Source: CAYHSR01 sp043821725
Lineage (GTDB): Bacteria > Patescibacteriota > Patescibacteriia > Magasanikbacterales > GWA2-37-8
Reading direction: 5' to 3'
NCBI GenBank assembly: GCA_043821725.1
Contig: JBDRCM010000042.1
Location: 1 to 57,072 of the forward strand
Length of the DNA: 57,072 nucleotides
Part shown: piece by piece, positions 17,766-25,168 of the stretch
Layout: the number at the start of each line of letters is the position of its first letter
Position numbering within the stretch: the first letter of the stretch is position 1
The notes under the pieces: generated by a model
The model's database searches: none
Told to the model about the DNA's origin: nothing
Seen by the model: only the letters and a program-made list of their open reading frames with translations
Translations under genes and position numbers: made by a program

Positions 17766-19106
17766 TTAGGTTAATTTTTTTGTTCCGTTTTTTGCTTTCA
17801 TGCCTGTCATCGGGAATGTAATTGTAAATTTAGTACCGTTTTTTTGTCCCATAACTGGAGATTCAAAACTGATTTCGCCACCTGCGTCATTTAATATTGA
17901 TTTGACTATGTATAATCCAAGGCCTGTTCCTTGCGTGTCAAGGACAACTATGTTGCTTGCCCTGAAAAGTTTACTAAATACTTGATTTTGTTCGGCCTTA
18001 GGTATGCCATATCCATCATCAGCAATTGAGATTAATATTTTATCGTTTTCAGATACTTGGTAGTCAGGCGCCCTTTTGATTTGCATCTCAACATGGCCTT
18101 TTTCCGGCGTGTATTTAATTGCATTTGATAATAAATTTTGGATGATTATTTCCAGCAATTTTACATCGCCTAAAAGCAATGGTATTTTTTTATCAAATTC
18201 TGTAGAAAGGAAAATTTTCTTTGTTTCTATTTGGTTTTTGAAATCATGAATGACGCGCTTCGCAATTTTGCTGTAATCAATGGGCTCCGGTTCTATGCTG
18301 AATGTGCCCAATTCAATTCTTGAAACATCCAGCAGACCATTAACAAGGTCAGTCATTCTCTTATTACTTCTGTGAATTTCTTCAACAAAATCTCGCTGTT
18401 CCGCTTTAAGCTTTCCGGCATCGCCAAGCAGAAGCATTTCCGCATACCAATTCATGGTTGAAAGTGGCGTTCTTAGCTGGTGCGATGCCAACGAAACAAA
18501 CTCGGTTTTTGCCTGGTCAATTTTTAACTCTTTACTGCCGTCTCTCATTAAAATAATTGCCCCTCCATTGTCTTTACCTTGAAATAACGGAGCCGCAACA
18601 ACGGCAACCGGAAATATAACTTGAGAAACTATGCTATAACAAAACATTTTTTCAATTGGAGTAACTGTTATAATATCGGTGTTCTTAATTACTTTTTGAA
18701 CCAAATCAATGTTTTTCTTTTTTTTATCGCCAATTTTTTGCTTATAAAATATTGCAACCTGCTTTATATTTTTTCCTATAGAATCATTCGGAGTTATTCT
18801 TAACAGCATGCCCGCAATTTGATTCATCAATAAAATAATTCCCTGTGAGTCGCATACTATTAAGCCCTCTCCCATTGAAGATAAAACCGCGTTTAAACGG
18901 TCTCTTTCTCTGCTTAACGCGTTTTTTGCCCGAGTCAATGAATTCAAATGTCGGCCGGCTGCCTTTTCAGCTTTTCTCCTTGCCCTTTGCTCATAACCCA
19001 GCATATCAAAAACAACTCTTGCAGTTACAGCGGCAATTAAAACAAGCACGCATAATACAACAATTGCGATATAATTCCTGTAAACCGCGTTAATTATATA
19101 AAACAT
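17766..19106 (-). CDS. Sensor histidine kinase (TM-PAS-HisKA-HATPase)
   Basis: A short N-terminus with one membrane helix (about 12-33, IAIVVLCVLVLIAAVTARVV) leads through a basic coiled coil to a PAS domain (about 68-190) and FVSLASHQLRTPLSTMNWYA. The ATPase domain follows with NLLSNAIKYT, ADDGYGIPK and GTGLGLYIVK. It has no large external sensor region, so it may sense membrane state or an internal ligand through PAS. Both this kinase and the next end in GTKKLT. It lies 14 bases after the receiver gene and 6 bases before the next kinase, so all three are surely co-transcribed. Confidence 0.9.
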   Translation of the reverse strand: MFYIINAVYRNYIAIVVLCVLVLIAAVTARVVFDMLGYEQRARRKAEKAAGRHLNSLTRAKNALSRERDRLNAVLSSMGEGLIVCDSQGIILLMNQIAGMLLRITPNDSIGKNIKQVAIFYKQKIGDKKKKNIDLVQKVIKNTDIITVTPIEKMFCYSIVSQVIFPVAVVAAPLFQGKDNGGAIILMRDGSKELKIDQAKTEFVSLASHQLRTPLSTMNWYAEMLLLGDAGKLKAEQRDFVEEIHRSNKRMTDLVNGLLDVSRIELGTFSIEPEPIDYSKIAKRVIHDFKNQIETKKIFLSTEFDKKIPLLLGDVKLLEIIIQNLLSNAIKYTPEKGHVEMQIKRAPDYQVSENDKILISIADDGYGIPKAEQNQVFSKLFRASNIVVLDTQGTGLGLYIVKSILNDAGGEISFESPVMGQKNGTKFTITFPMTGMKAKNGTKKLT

Positions 19107-19120
19107 AACCCCCTGCTTGT

Positions 19121-19492
19121 CTATGAATCCAATGCTCGTTTAACATGCTCTATAACGCTTGCTATTGGCGTGTCAGATTTTACAAAATATTCTTTAGCGC
19201 CCATTTTTTTTGCTCTGTCAAAATCAATTTCCTGGCTTAAATTACTGGACACTATAATTGGAATCTTATTTTTTTGTTTGTTTAATTTCTCTAGCATAGT
19301 AAAACCATCCATCTTTGGCATTATCAAATCAAGCAAAATTAAATCAAATTTTTGTTTTTTCATGGCCTGCAATGCTTCATTGCCATCATAAGCCGGAAAT
19401 GTATCATAGCCGGCTCTATTCAACTTTAGCACCAATGCCCTTGACATCGGCTTTTCATCTTCAACAATCAATATATTCTTTTTTCTTGGCAT
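19121..19492 (-). CDS. Stand-alone response regulator receiver
   Basis: Receiver domain only (123 residues): ILIVEDEKP acidic pair, phospho-Asp in ILLDLIMPKMDGF, the Thr/Ser position in IIVSSN, and the Lys in EYFVKSD. There is no DNA-binding or enzymatic output domain, so it must act by protein contact or phosphorelay, as CheY, Spo0F or PilG do. It is first in an operon with two histidine kinases, its likely partners. Confidence 0.92.
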   Translation of the reverse strand: MPRKKNILIVEDEKPMSRALVLKLNRAGYDTFPAYDGNEALQAMKKQKFDLILLDLIMPKMDGFTMLEKLNKQKNKIPIIVSSNLSQEIDFDRAKKMGAKEYFVKSDTPIASVIEHVKRALDS

Positions 19493-19538
19493 ATTTTTAT
19501 ACTTTCAAATTATCAAACTGCATTAAATTTACATTGGT

Positions 19539-19567
19539 ATTATATCACATAACTGAGCAATTGTTAA
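19539..19567 (-). promoter_or_regulatory. Promoter of the receiver-kinase-kinase operon
   Basis: Minus strand: -35 TTAACA (19567-19562), 17 bases, extended -10 TGATATAAT (TATAAT at 19544-19539). It starts right after the pilus operon terminator hairpin and about 47 bases before the receiver ATG. Confidence 0.7.
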
Positions 19568-19570
19568 CAA

Positions 19571-19603
19571 AAAAACCCACCATATTATATAATGGTGGGT
19601 TTG
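19571..19603 (-). terminator. Terminator of the pilus operon
   Basis: An 11-bp perfect stem, AAACCCACCAT (19573-19583) with ATGGTGGGTTT (19592-19602), followed on the minus strand by seven T. It ends the operon that begins at pilB. Confidence 0.8.
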
Positions 19604-19620
19604 AAAAAATATCAATCCTT

Positions 19621-19757
19621 TATTAACGTAGCGCAACAAGGGTTCCGCTAAGCGGGACCGAGCAAGCAAGTTAAATACCCCGTGGTCTTGCCACAGCAGT
19701 ATTCCAAACTGCTGTGCCTGATACCCTGTGCTCTTGGCACAGGGGAGGTTCATTTTT
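19621..19757 (-). repeat. Palindromic modular repeat, copy A
   Basis: On the minus strand it starts AAAAATGAACC and carries, in order: hairpin CCCTGTGC-CAAGA-GCACAGGG; hairpin ACAGCAG/CTGCTGT; a stem around GTGG-CAAGA-CCAC; the arm CTTGCTTGCTCGG; a hairpin GGTCCCGC-TTA-GCGGAACC with one mismatch; and the arm TTGCGCTACGTTA. Copies B (52620) and C (56931) share the same order of parts. It is non-coding and lies between the last pilin and the operon terminator. Confidence 0.75.
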
Positions 19758-19789
19758 GATGAATTGAATGAATTGAGTTGTTGCGCAAA

Positions 19790-20308
19790 TTATCTCATCA
19801 ATTCAATTTCAGAACTATTCTCATGTTCGCATGCTCTCACTGTTATGGTGCCATTCTGGTGCCTTTGAAGAGTATATCCTGTTATTGAATCGGTCCAGGT
19901 ACCACTTCCATCTGGACTTATTGCAACGTCTCCCAAATAACCTTCAACAACCAAGCCCGAAAGATCCACACAGCTTCCGTCATTTGTAACGTTTGTTTCG
20001 CAATATGTGTTTTGATTGTCGCAACCTGCAACCACTCCCCCGTCAACTATCATATAAACACTGCTTGTTGTTAAAGCGGCAATTGAGGTAAGATAACTGC
20101 CTCCGTTATCAACTTGGTCTATATTTATGGCAGTTGCAATTGCGCTGGCATCTTGCCATCGCCTTGAATCCCGAGAGTCCTGAAACCTTGTAAGTGGATC
20201 CAGAGCCACGAATATGGTGGCCGCAAGAATTGCGATTATGGCGATTACAATCAAAAGCTCAATTAGTGTAAATCCTCTTCCATTAAATTTTCGTTTTTTA
20301 ATATCCAT
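19790..20308 (-). CDS. Type IV pilin-like protein
   Basis: Class III prepilin: a short basic leader, cleavage after Gly in GRG-FTLIELLIVIAIIAIL, Glu at +5, then an amphipathic helix (ALDPLTRFQDSRDSRRWQDA) and a small C-terminal beta domain with two Cys pairs. The ATG at 20308 (MDIKKRKFNGRG) avoids an overlap with the gene before it, whereas the longer frame gives an atypical leader. It is a close paralogue of the next pilin; both share VDLSGL-EGYLGD and a GYTL-...-T(I)T(V/I)RACE-ENS ending. Last gene of the pilus operon; processed by the peptidase at 39688. Confidence 0.92.
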   Translation of the reverse strand: MDIKKRKFNGRGFTLIELLIVIAIIAILAATIFVALDPLTRFQDSRDSRRWQDASAIATAINIDQVDNGGSYLTSIAALTTSSVYMIVDGGVVAGCDNQNTYCETNVTNDGSCVDLSGLVVEGYLGDVAISPDGSGTWTDSITGYTLQRHQNGTITVRACEHENSSEIELMR

Positions 20309-20321
20309 AATAAACTTGCTT

Positions 20322-20831
20322 TTATCTTGAAACAGATATCTCACCGCTGTTTTCTGACTCGCACGCTCTAATCGTAATTATTCCCGTAGTTTCCCTTTCA
20401 AGTGTATATCCGGTTGTTGAAGCCGTCCATGTGCCTGAACCGTTTGGACTTACCGGAATATCTCCGAGATAGCCCTCTGATGCCAATCCAGACAAATCTA
20501 CGCAATTTCCGGTTGAAGTAACTGCTGTGTCGCACGTTAGATTGCATCCGCTTGTAACCGCTCCATCTGAAATCATGCTTACCACTCCAGCACTTGCATT
20601 TGAAACCGCAGTTAAATACGCGCCTCCATTATCAACCTGATCAACTTTGATTGCATTCAGGACAGCCGTTAAATCAGACCATCTTCTTGCGTCGCGCGTG
20701 TCGCGAAAACGCGTTAAAGGATCCAATGCAACGAAAACCACTGCTCCAAGGATTGCTATAATTGCAATCACAATTAAAAGCTCAATTAACGTAAATCCCC
20801 TCCTGTTGTTAATGCTTATTTTTCTACTCAT
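20322..20831 (-). CDS. Type IV pilin-like protein (paralogue)
   Basis: Prepilin with leader MSRKISINNRRG and mature start FTLIELLIVIAIIAILGAVVF, then ALDPLTRFRDTRDARRWSDL. The globular part ends GIITIRACESENSGEISVSR. The same C-terminal fold is found, split off, at the end of the LamG pilin (23051-24646). The ATG at 20831 was preferred over a TTG at 20837. It may be a fibre or minor subunit; two nearly matching copies side by side suggest a heteropolymer or a recent duplication. Confidence 0.92.
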   Translation of the reverse strand: MSRKISINNRRGFTLIELLIVIAIIAILGAVVFVALDPLTRFRDTRDARRWSDLTAVLNAIKVDQVDNGGAYLTAVSNASAGVVSMISDGAVTSGCNLTCDTAVTSTGNCVDLSGLASEGYLGDIPVSPNGSGTWTASTTGYTLERETTGIITIRACESENSGEISVSR

Positions 20832-20875
20832 ACACAAACGATTAATGAATTATTAATTAAATAGTAATTTACTAA

Positions 20876-22609
20876 TTATTGTTTTTCAGCATATTGCGAT
20901 ATAACCCACGCCCAAGTACTTGTATTAATATTTATTTTATACCAATTTGATTGTTCTTGCAAGAGCTCGTAAATTTCCCCGGGCTTTACCTTGGAAACTA
21001 TACTATAATTTGTGCCCGGACCTTCTCTTGCATTTAGCCATCCTGTTTCGGTGGGCTTTATTTCAACATATTGTTTCATAATTTCAGTGCTTGACACAAG
21101 CGTATTATTAGCTAAACCGGTTGTTCTATTATCTGAAGTTGATGTAGAAATCAAAGTTGTTGAACTCCCTGCCGGTATTTGCGCGCTTGTTGTTGCACTG
21201 TTATTATTTTTTTCAATTAAATTTGAGTTGCTTTCCAATTTTATATCATCTGTGGAACTTCGCATAATATTATTTATGGCGGATTGCACGCTCGGTTTTT
21301 TTAATCCTCTCGCAATTAAAACAATAGCAATTATAACAACACCCAAAATTAGAATAACAAGCAGGACTTTCAATAATTTTTTTGTTTTTGCATCTTCTCG
21401 CGGATCAAACTCAAGATCTTCCAATTTTTCATTCTCGTCCGAATTTATTAACGTGCTCGCGTCACTCTGTTCTATACTAACTGCAATTTGTTTGCTTTGT
21501 TTTGGATGAAATTCTTTAGTATCTTTATTTTGCTCTCCCTTTGCGTTGTTTTTTTTGAATTTTTCAGGCAATGGTATATTTATTTCTTTACCATAATCTT
21601 TTTTTGCCTTTAATCCCTTTAGCGCCAGGCCGACTGCCTCAATATATTGCTGTGATTTATTTGTTTTGATTACTTCACTTTGCCCAATCATTACTGTTTT
21701 GTCCAATTTGGCTTTGAAATATTTATCAATTTCGGAAATTTGGCTTCCTCCTCCAACTAAAATTATCGTACTTATTTTTTCATCGTTCCTTTTTTCATAA
21801 TATTCCGTTGAATTTTTAATTTCTTCAATAATTTGATCCATTATGTTGACTACAATTGGGTAAACCTTATCGTTTTTTTTGCTAAAAGCGAATTTTTTTT
21901 TGATTTCTTCGGCCTGTTCCCATTTTTTATTAAATTTGGATGCGATTTCCCCTGTAATCTGATTTCCGGCAATATGCAGGCAATATGAATAGCACAATCC
22001 TTGTTTGTTAAAAAAATATATATTTGTCGTTATAGCTCCTATATCAACAATGCCAACGGCTTGTGTTTCTGTTTTTACGTTATTATACAACCCGCGAAAT
22101 GTTGCCAATGGTTCAATATCAAAAAAATCAAATTCAAATTTTTGAGACAATAAAAAATCATTCCATTCTCTTGTTGCTTCCGCGTCTGCGGCCGCAATCA
22201 AAATTGTTGCCTTTTTCTTGCCACTTTTTATAATTTGATGACTGTAAATCAAGTTATCATGGCTTAGGGGTATGTTTGTTAAAGTTTCCTGAAGTATTAT
22301 GTCATTCTGTTCATCTCTATTTAATCCTGAGTTTTCAAAAGAAAAAATGTGTGTAAAAACATGGCTATTCGGCAAAACAACATTTATCTTTTTTTCCTTG
22401 ATTTGTTTTGGCTTGGCATTTTTCATTAATTCGGCAATCACCGAGCTTAATGCTTTTTTGTCCATTATTCTTCCATTTTCAATAATTCCGTGATTAAGCT
22501 CTGTCCTATTCATGGACAATATTTCAAACCTGCCAACTTTTTTGCCAAGTTCAACAACTTCTATTGAAGTGTCTGCTATGTCCAAGCCAATTGCTGTTTT
22601 TGAAAACAT
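20876..22609 (-). CDS. PilM-like actin-fold protein fused to a membrane helix and SH3b domain
   Basis: Residues 1-335 are PilM: the phosphate-1 loop AIGLDIADTSIEVVEL, phosphate-2 VGIVDIGAITTNIYFF and adenosine motif TIILVGGGSQI are intact. PilM normally forms a cytoplasmic ring binding the N-terminal tail of PilN. After a charged linker there is a membrane helix at about 411-433 (LLKVLLVILILGVVIIAIVL). A Ser/Thr/Asn-rich spacer follows, then an SH3b domain (about 513-575) with GWLNAREGPGTNYSIVSKVKPG and WAWVISQY. SH3b domains usually bind peptidoglycan or peptides outside the membrane. No PilN or PilO is seen nearby, so this fusion may do their anchoring job (inference). Ordinary PilM is 330-400 residues. 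A canonical PilM is also present at 41536. Confidence 0.88.
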   Translation of the reverse strand: MFSKTAIGLDIADTSIEVVELGKKVGRFEILSMNRTELNHGIIENGRIMDKKALSSVIAELMKNAKPKQIKEKKINVVLPNSHVFTHIFSFENSGLNRDEQNDIILQETLTNIPLSHDNLIYSHQIIKSGKKKATILIAAADAEATREWNDFLLSQKFEFDFFDIEPLATFRGLYNNVKTETQAVGIVDIGAITTNIYFFNKQGLCYSYCLHIAGNQITGEIASKFNKKWEQAEEIKKKFAFSKKNDKVYPIVVNIMDQIIEEIKNSTEYYEKRNDEKISTIILVGGGSQISEIDKYFKAKLDKTVMIGQSEVIKTNKSQQYIEAVGLALKGLKAKKDYGKEINIPLPEKFKKNNAKGEQNKDTKEFHPKQSKQIAVSIEQSDASTLINSDENEKLEDLEFDPREDAKTKKLLKVLLVILILGVVIIAIVLIARGLKKPSVQSAINNIMRSSTDDIKLESNSNLIEKNNNSATTSAQIPAGSSTTLISTSTSDNRTTGLANNTLVSSTEIMKQYVEIKPTETGWLNAREGPGTNYSIVSKVKPGEIYELLQEQSNWYKININTSTWAWVISQYAEKQ

Positions 22610-22610
22610 A

Positions 22611-23054
22611 TCACTTATTTTCCCAGCGCGTAATTGAAACCTGATTTGATGTCAAATCAACGTCAGCTTCAATTCTGCTGTAATAATTATCTTTGGTTGC
22701 GCTGGCTGTTAAAAAACGGTTGTTTGCCACTCCGCTTGCGGTTATTATACACATTCCCCCGTTCAAATTCAATGATGAGCCAGTATATGCGGAATCTTGA
22801 CGTAGCTGATTAAGTCCCTCTTCTATGCATCCATCCGCAAAAGCAAAAATCTCACTTTTTTTTGCTGAATCAAAAGCCATTTGTGATTCGCCTATTCCAA
22901 GCATTGATGCCGCGAAGGCCATCATTAAAGCGGCCGCACCAACAATTACCACTGTAAGCAATGCCGCTACGCCTTGATCATTGATTATTACTAATTTATT
23001 ATATCCTATCATTTTTTTGTAGCTGAATATATGATTTTTTTTGAAATTCATCAC
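22611..23054 (-). CDS. PilX-like minor pilus protein
   Basis: 147 residues: a 28-residue basic leader, then GVAALLTVVIVGAAALMMAFAASML, a membrane helix after a Gly, as in PilX N-terminal domains. Unlike true pilins there is no FTLIE and no Glu at +5. The helix continues into a soluble helix (SAKKSEIFAFADGCIEEGLNQLRQD) and a small beta domain. PilX-type minor pilins initiate or tip-cap fibres in other bacteria. It overlaps the LamG pilin stop by 4 bases and is 1 base from the PilM fusion. Assignment rests on position and topology. Confidence 0.7.
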   Translation of the reverse strand: MMNFKKNHIFSYKKMIGYNKLVIINDQGVAALLTVVIVGAAALMMAFAASMLGIGESQMAFDSAKKSEIFAFADGCIEEGLNQLRQDSAYTGSSLNLNGGMCIITASGVANNRFLTASATKDNYYSRIEADVDLTSNQVSITRWENK

Positions 23055-24646
23055 TTGCTTACGCTGATATTTTCATCCCCTTCCGCCCCGCACGAAAGAA
23101 CATCTATTTGCCCGCCTGTTCGCCTTCTCGTTGCATAATATGTACGCTCATGATTTCCTGATGATGGATCATATGGTATTGTTGACAGTTGTTCACTTAA
23201 TATCGCTGATAAATCTAAGCAAGCCGGTTGCAGAGTGGCGCCACTACTGGAACTGTTAGCTATTGATACGCTGTATAATTCCGGGCTGTACGATGAATTA
23301 CTTGTCTGAAATGTTGTTTGATATTGAAAATATTGATTGTCAGGAACATTTGTTAAAGTTAATGTTGGCAAGCCGGTTGTGCTGTTTGATAATTCAGAAT
23401 AATATGTTGAATTGGTTCCATCCGGGCCTATAAATGTTTCACCAGAGCATAATATATCATCACATGATCGTACTTGGTACGTCAAACGCAAAGCGCCACG
23501 CCTATAATGGTCAAGAACTTCGTCACTGCTTAAGGCACGATTAAATACGGTGATCTCATCTAAAATACCGTCAAATTTTCTGGAAGCGGTACCATCATCA
23601 CCAATATACAGATCATTTGAATTTTGTGCAATATTTCCTGAAACAGCAGTTGAACTTTTATCCGGAAGACCGTTGATGTAAATTCTTTTAATTCCTGTTG
23701 AGCTGTCATAAGTGCAAGCAAAATGATAAAACTGTCCGTTGTTCAGAGATGTAACGCCCACCAAGTCGCCGACTGATAATCCGGACATTCTGCATACCAA
23801 TTTGTTGCCAACATTTTCTATAAAAACCGCATATGCTGCATTTTTATGCAAAATGCGTGGGTAATTTCCTCCTCCAGCATGAGAAAAACCATCAGCCCGA
23901 AACCAGCCAGCAAAAGTGACTGCTGAAGTAACATCCAAACTATTACTGTCAGATACACGGATATAATCATTACTGCCATCAAAATTAAGTCCGCTGTTAA
24001 ACTGACCGGTTGCTCCATAAGAAGCCCCATTATTTGTTGCATTATTATTATTCCCAGAGGTATCCTGTATGACGCCGGAAGTTTCGTTCATGTGCATTAA
24101 TAAAACATTACCGTTCATATTTGCGTTTCCATCGGGATAATTGCTTTCTGATGCGCTACTATTTGGTAGCTCTTTATAATATGGAAATTGGGGCGTCCAT
24201 CCCAAACCGATCCATGAAGCAGAGGAACCGGCATCTTTTATTTCAGAGCTATAATATCCGCTTCCTGCTACTCTACCCGCCGAGGTGAGTCCAACCCAAG
24301 AATTTATGGCATCATACACAGTTAAGGAATAACTACCCGCATCAAATTCAACCTGTGTATCGTCAACATAAGAACTTGCGGCTCCACATGCGATATCACA
24401 TCCTGTTGTAGCAGTACCAAGCATCCTAAAAATACCATCAAGCCCTGTTGGCAATTGTCCACCATGGCCGAATTGATATATTCTAACGGCATCTGCAATC
24501 GCTAAAACATCTGTCACGCGCCGGCTATTTCTTGCATCGCGAAATCTTTGCAATGGATTTAATGCAACAAAAATAACTCCGGCTAAAACCGCGATTATAG
24601 CTATAACTATCAACAATTCAATTAATGTAAATGCTCGCTTATTCAT
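23051..24646 (-). CDS. Prepilin with inserted LamG (concanavalin-like) domain
   Basis: 531 residues against about 150-180 for ordinary pilins. The N-terminus is a standard prepilin (MNKRAFTLIELLIVIAIIAVLAG, then ALNPLQRFRDARNSRRVTDV). Residues about 178-385 are a LamG/pentraxin-type jelly roll: LLMHMNETSGVIQDTSGN, FDGSNDYIRV, TFAGWFRADG, RIYINGLPDK, FDGILDEITVFNRALSSDEV. The last 55 residues (ACLDLSAILSEQL...DENISVSK) match the C-terminus of the pilins at 19790 and 20322. The LamG module therefore sits inside a pilin fold rather than after it. LamG domains often bind glycans, so this is likely a surface-exposed adhesive minor pilin. Confidence 0.9.
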   Translation of the reverse strand: MNKRAFTLIELLIVIAIIAVLAGVIFVALNPLQRFRDARNSRRVTDVLAIADAVRIYQFGHGGQLPTGLDGIFRMLGTATTGCDIACGAASSYVDDTQVEFDAGSYSLTVYDAINSWVGLTSAGRVAGSGYYSSEIKDAGSSASWIGLGWTPQFPYYKELPNSSASESNYPDGNANMNGNVLLMHMNETSGVIQDTSGNNNNATNNGASYGATGQFNSGLNFDGSNDYIRVSDSNSLDVTSAVTFAGWFRADGFSHAGGGNYPRILHKNAAYAVFIENVGNKLVCRMSGLSVGDLVGVTSLNNGQFYHFACTYDSSTGIKRIYINGLPDKSSTAVSGNIAQNSNDLYIGDDGTASRKFDGILDEITVFNRALSSDEVLDHYRRGALRLTYQVRSCDDILCSGETFIGPDGTNSTYYSELSNSTTGLPTLTLTNVPDNQYFQYQTTFQTSNSSYSPELYSVSIANSSSSGATLQPACLDLSAILSEQLSTIPYDPSSGNHERTYYATRRRTGGQIDVLSCGAEGDENISVSK

Positions 24647-24651
24647 TTTTC

Positions 24652-25167
24652 TTATTGCCTTAAGCTTACTGATGATTTTAAACTTTGCTCATATGTATAA
24701 TTTGCGTCATCGCCTTCATAACGCGCTGTTATTTCAATTCCTATGTTTTCTCTTTCAGATGAGCTGGTAAAATTAGTAAAAATAAGATGGCTTATTTGTA
24801 CTTTGCTTGAAGTAATTGCATATGCATCTTGAGCACCTTCCTTAATACGCAATACTCCATCATCTTGATTCAAATCTATTATTGTTGGATCTTGGCTTGG
24901 ACTGGCCATATTTAGAGAAATAATTCCGGGGTCACTGCCAAAAATTGATGTAGAGCTGTTTATTCCGTTTGCCATTCTTATTTTGTTGGTAATAGCTTGA
25001 AGAGCCATACGATTATTTGCCTGAGTCTCCTGAATTATATAATTTTTTTCTCTTGAGCTTTGAATTGATAGTGCAAAACTTATAAAGCTCACAATAACGC
25101 CACCTATTATGACCGTATATATTATAGTTTCAATAAAAGTAAATCCTTTTTTGTTCAAAAAAACCAT
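24652..25167 (-). CDS. PilW/PulJ-like minor pseudopilin
   Basis: 171 residues with leader MVFLNKKG and mature start FTFIETIIYTVIIGGVIVSFISF. Glu at +5 is present. After the helix comes EKNYIIQETQANNRMALQAITNKIRMANGI, characteristic of the PilW/PulJ (GspJ) group, then a beta-rich region. PilW-type proteins form the tip complex with PilV, PilX and FimT in other systems, and here the genes for all four types are consecutive. The gene is 1 base from the giant pilin upstream. Confidence 0.85.
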   Translation of the reverse strand: MVFLNKKGFTFIETIIYTVIIGGVIVSFISFALSIQSSREKNYIIQETQANNRMALQAITNKIRMANGINSSTSIFGSDPGIISLNMASPSQDPTIIDLNQDDGVLRIKEGAQDAYAITSSKVQISHLIFTNFTSSSERENIGIEITARYEGDDANYTYEQSLKSSVSLRQ

Positions 25168-25168
25168 A

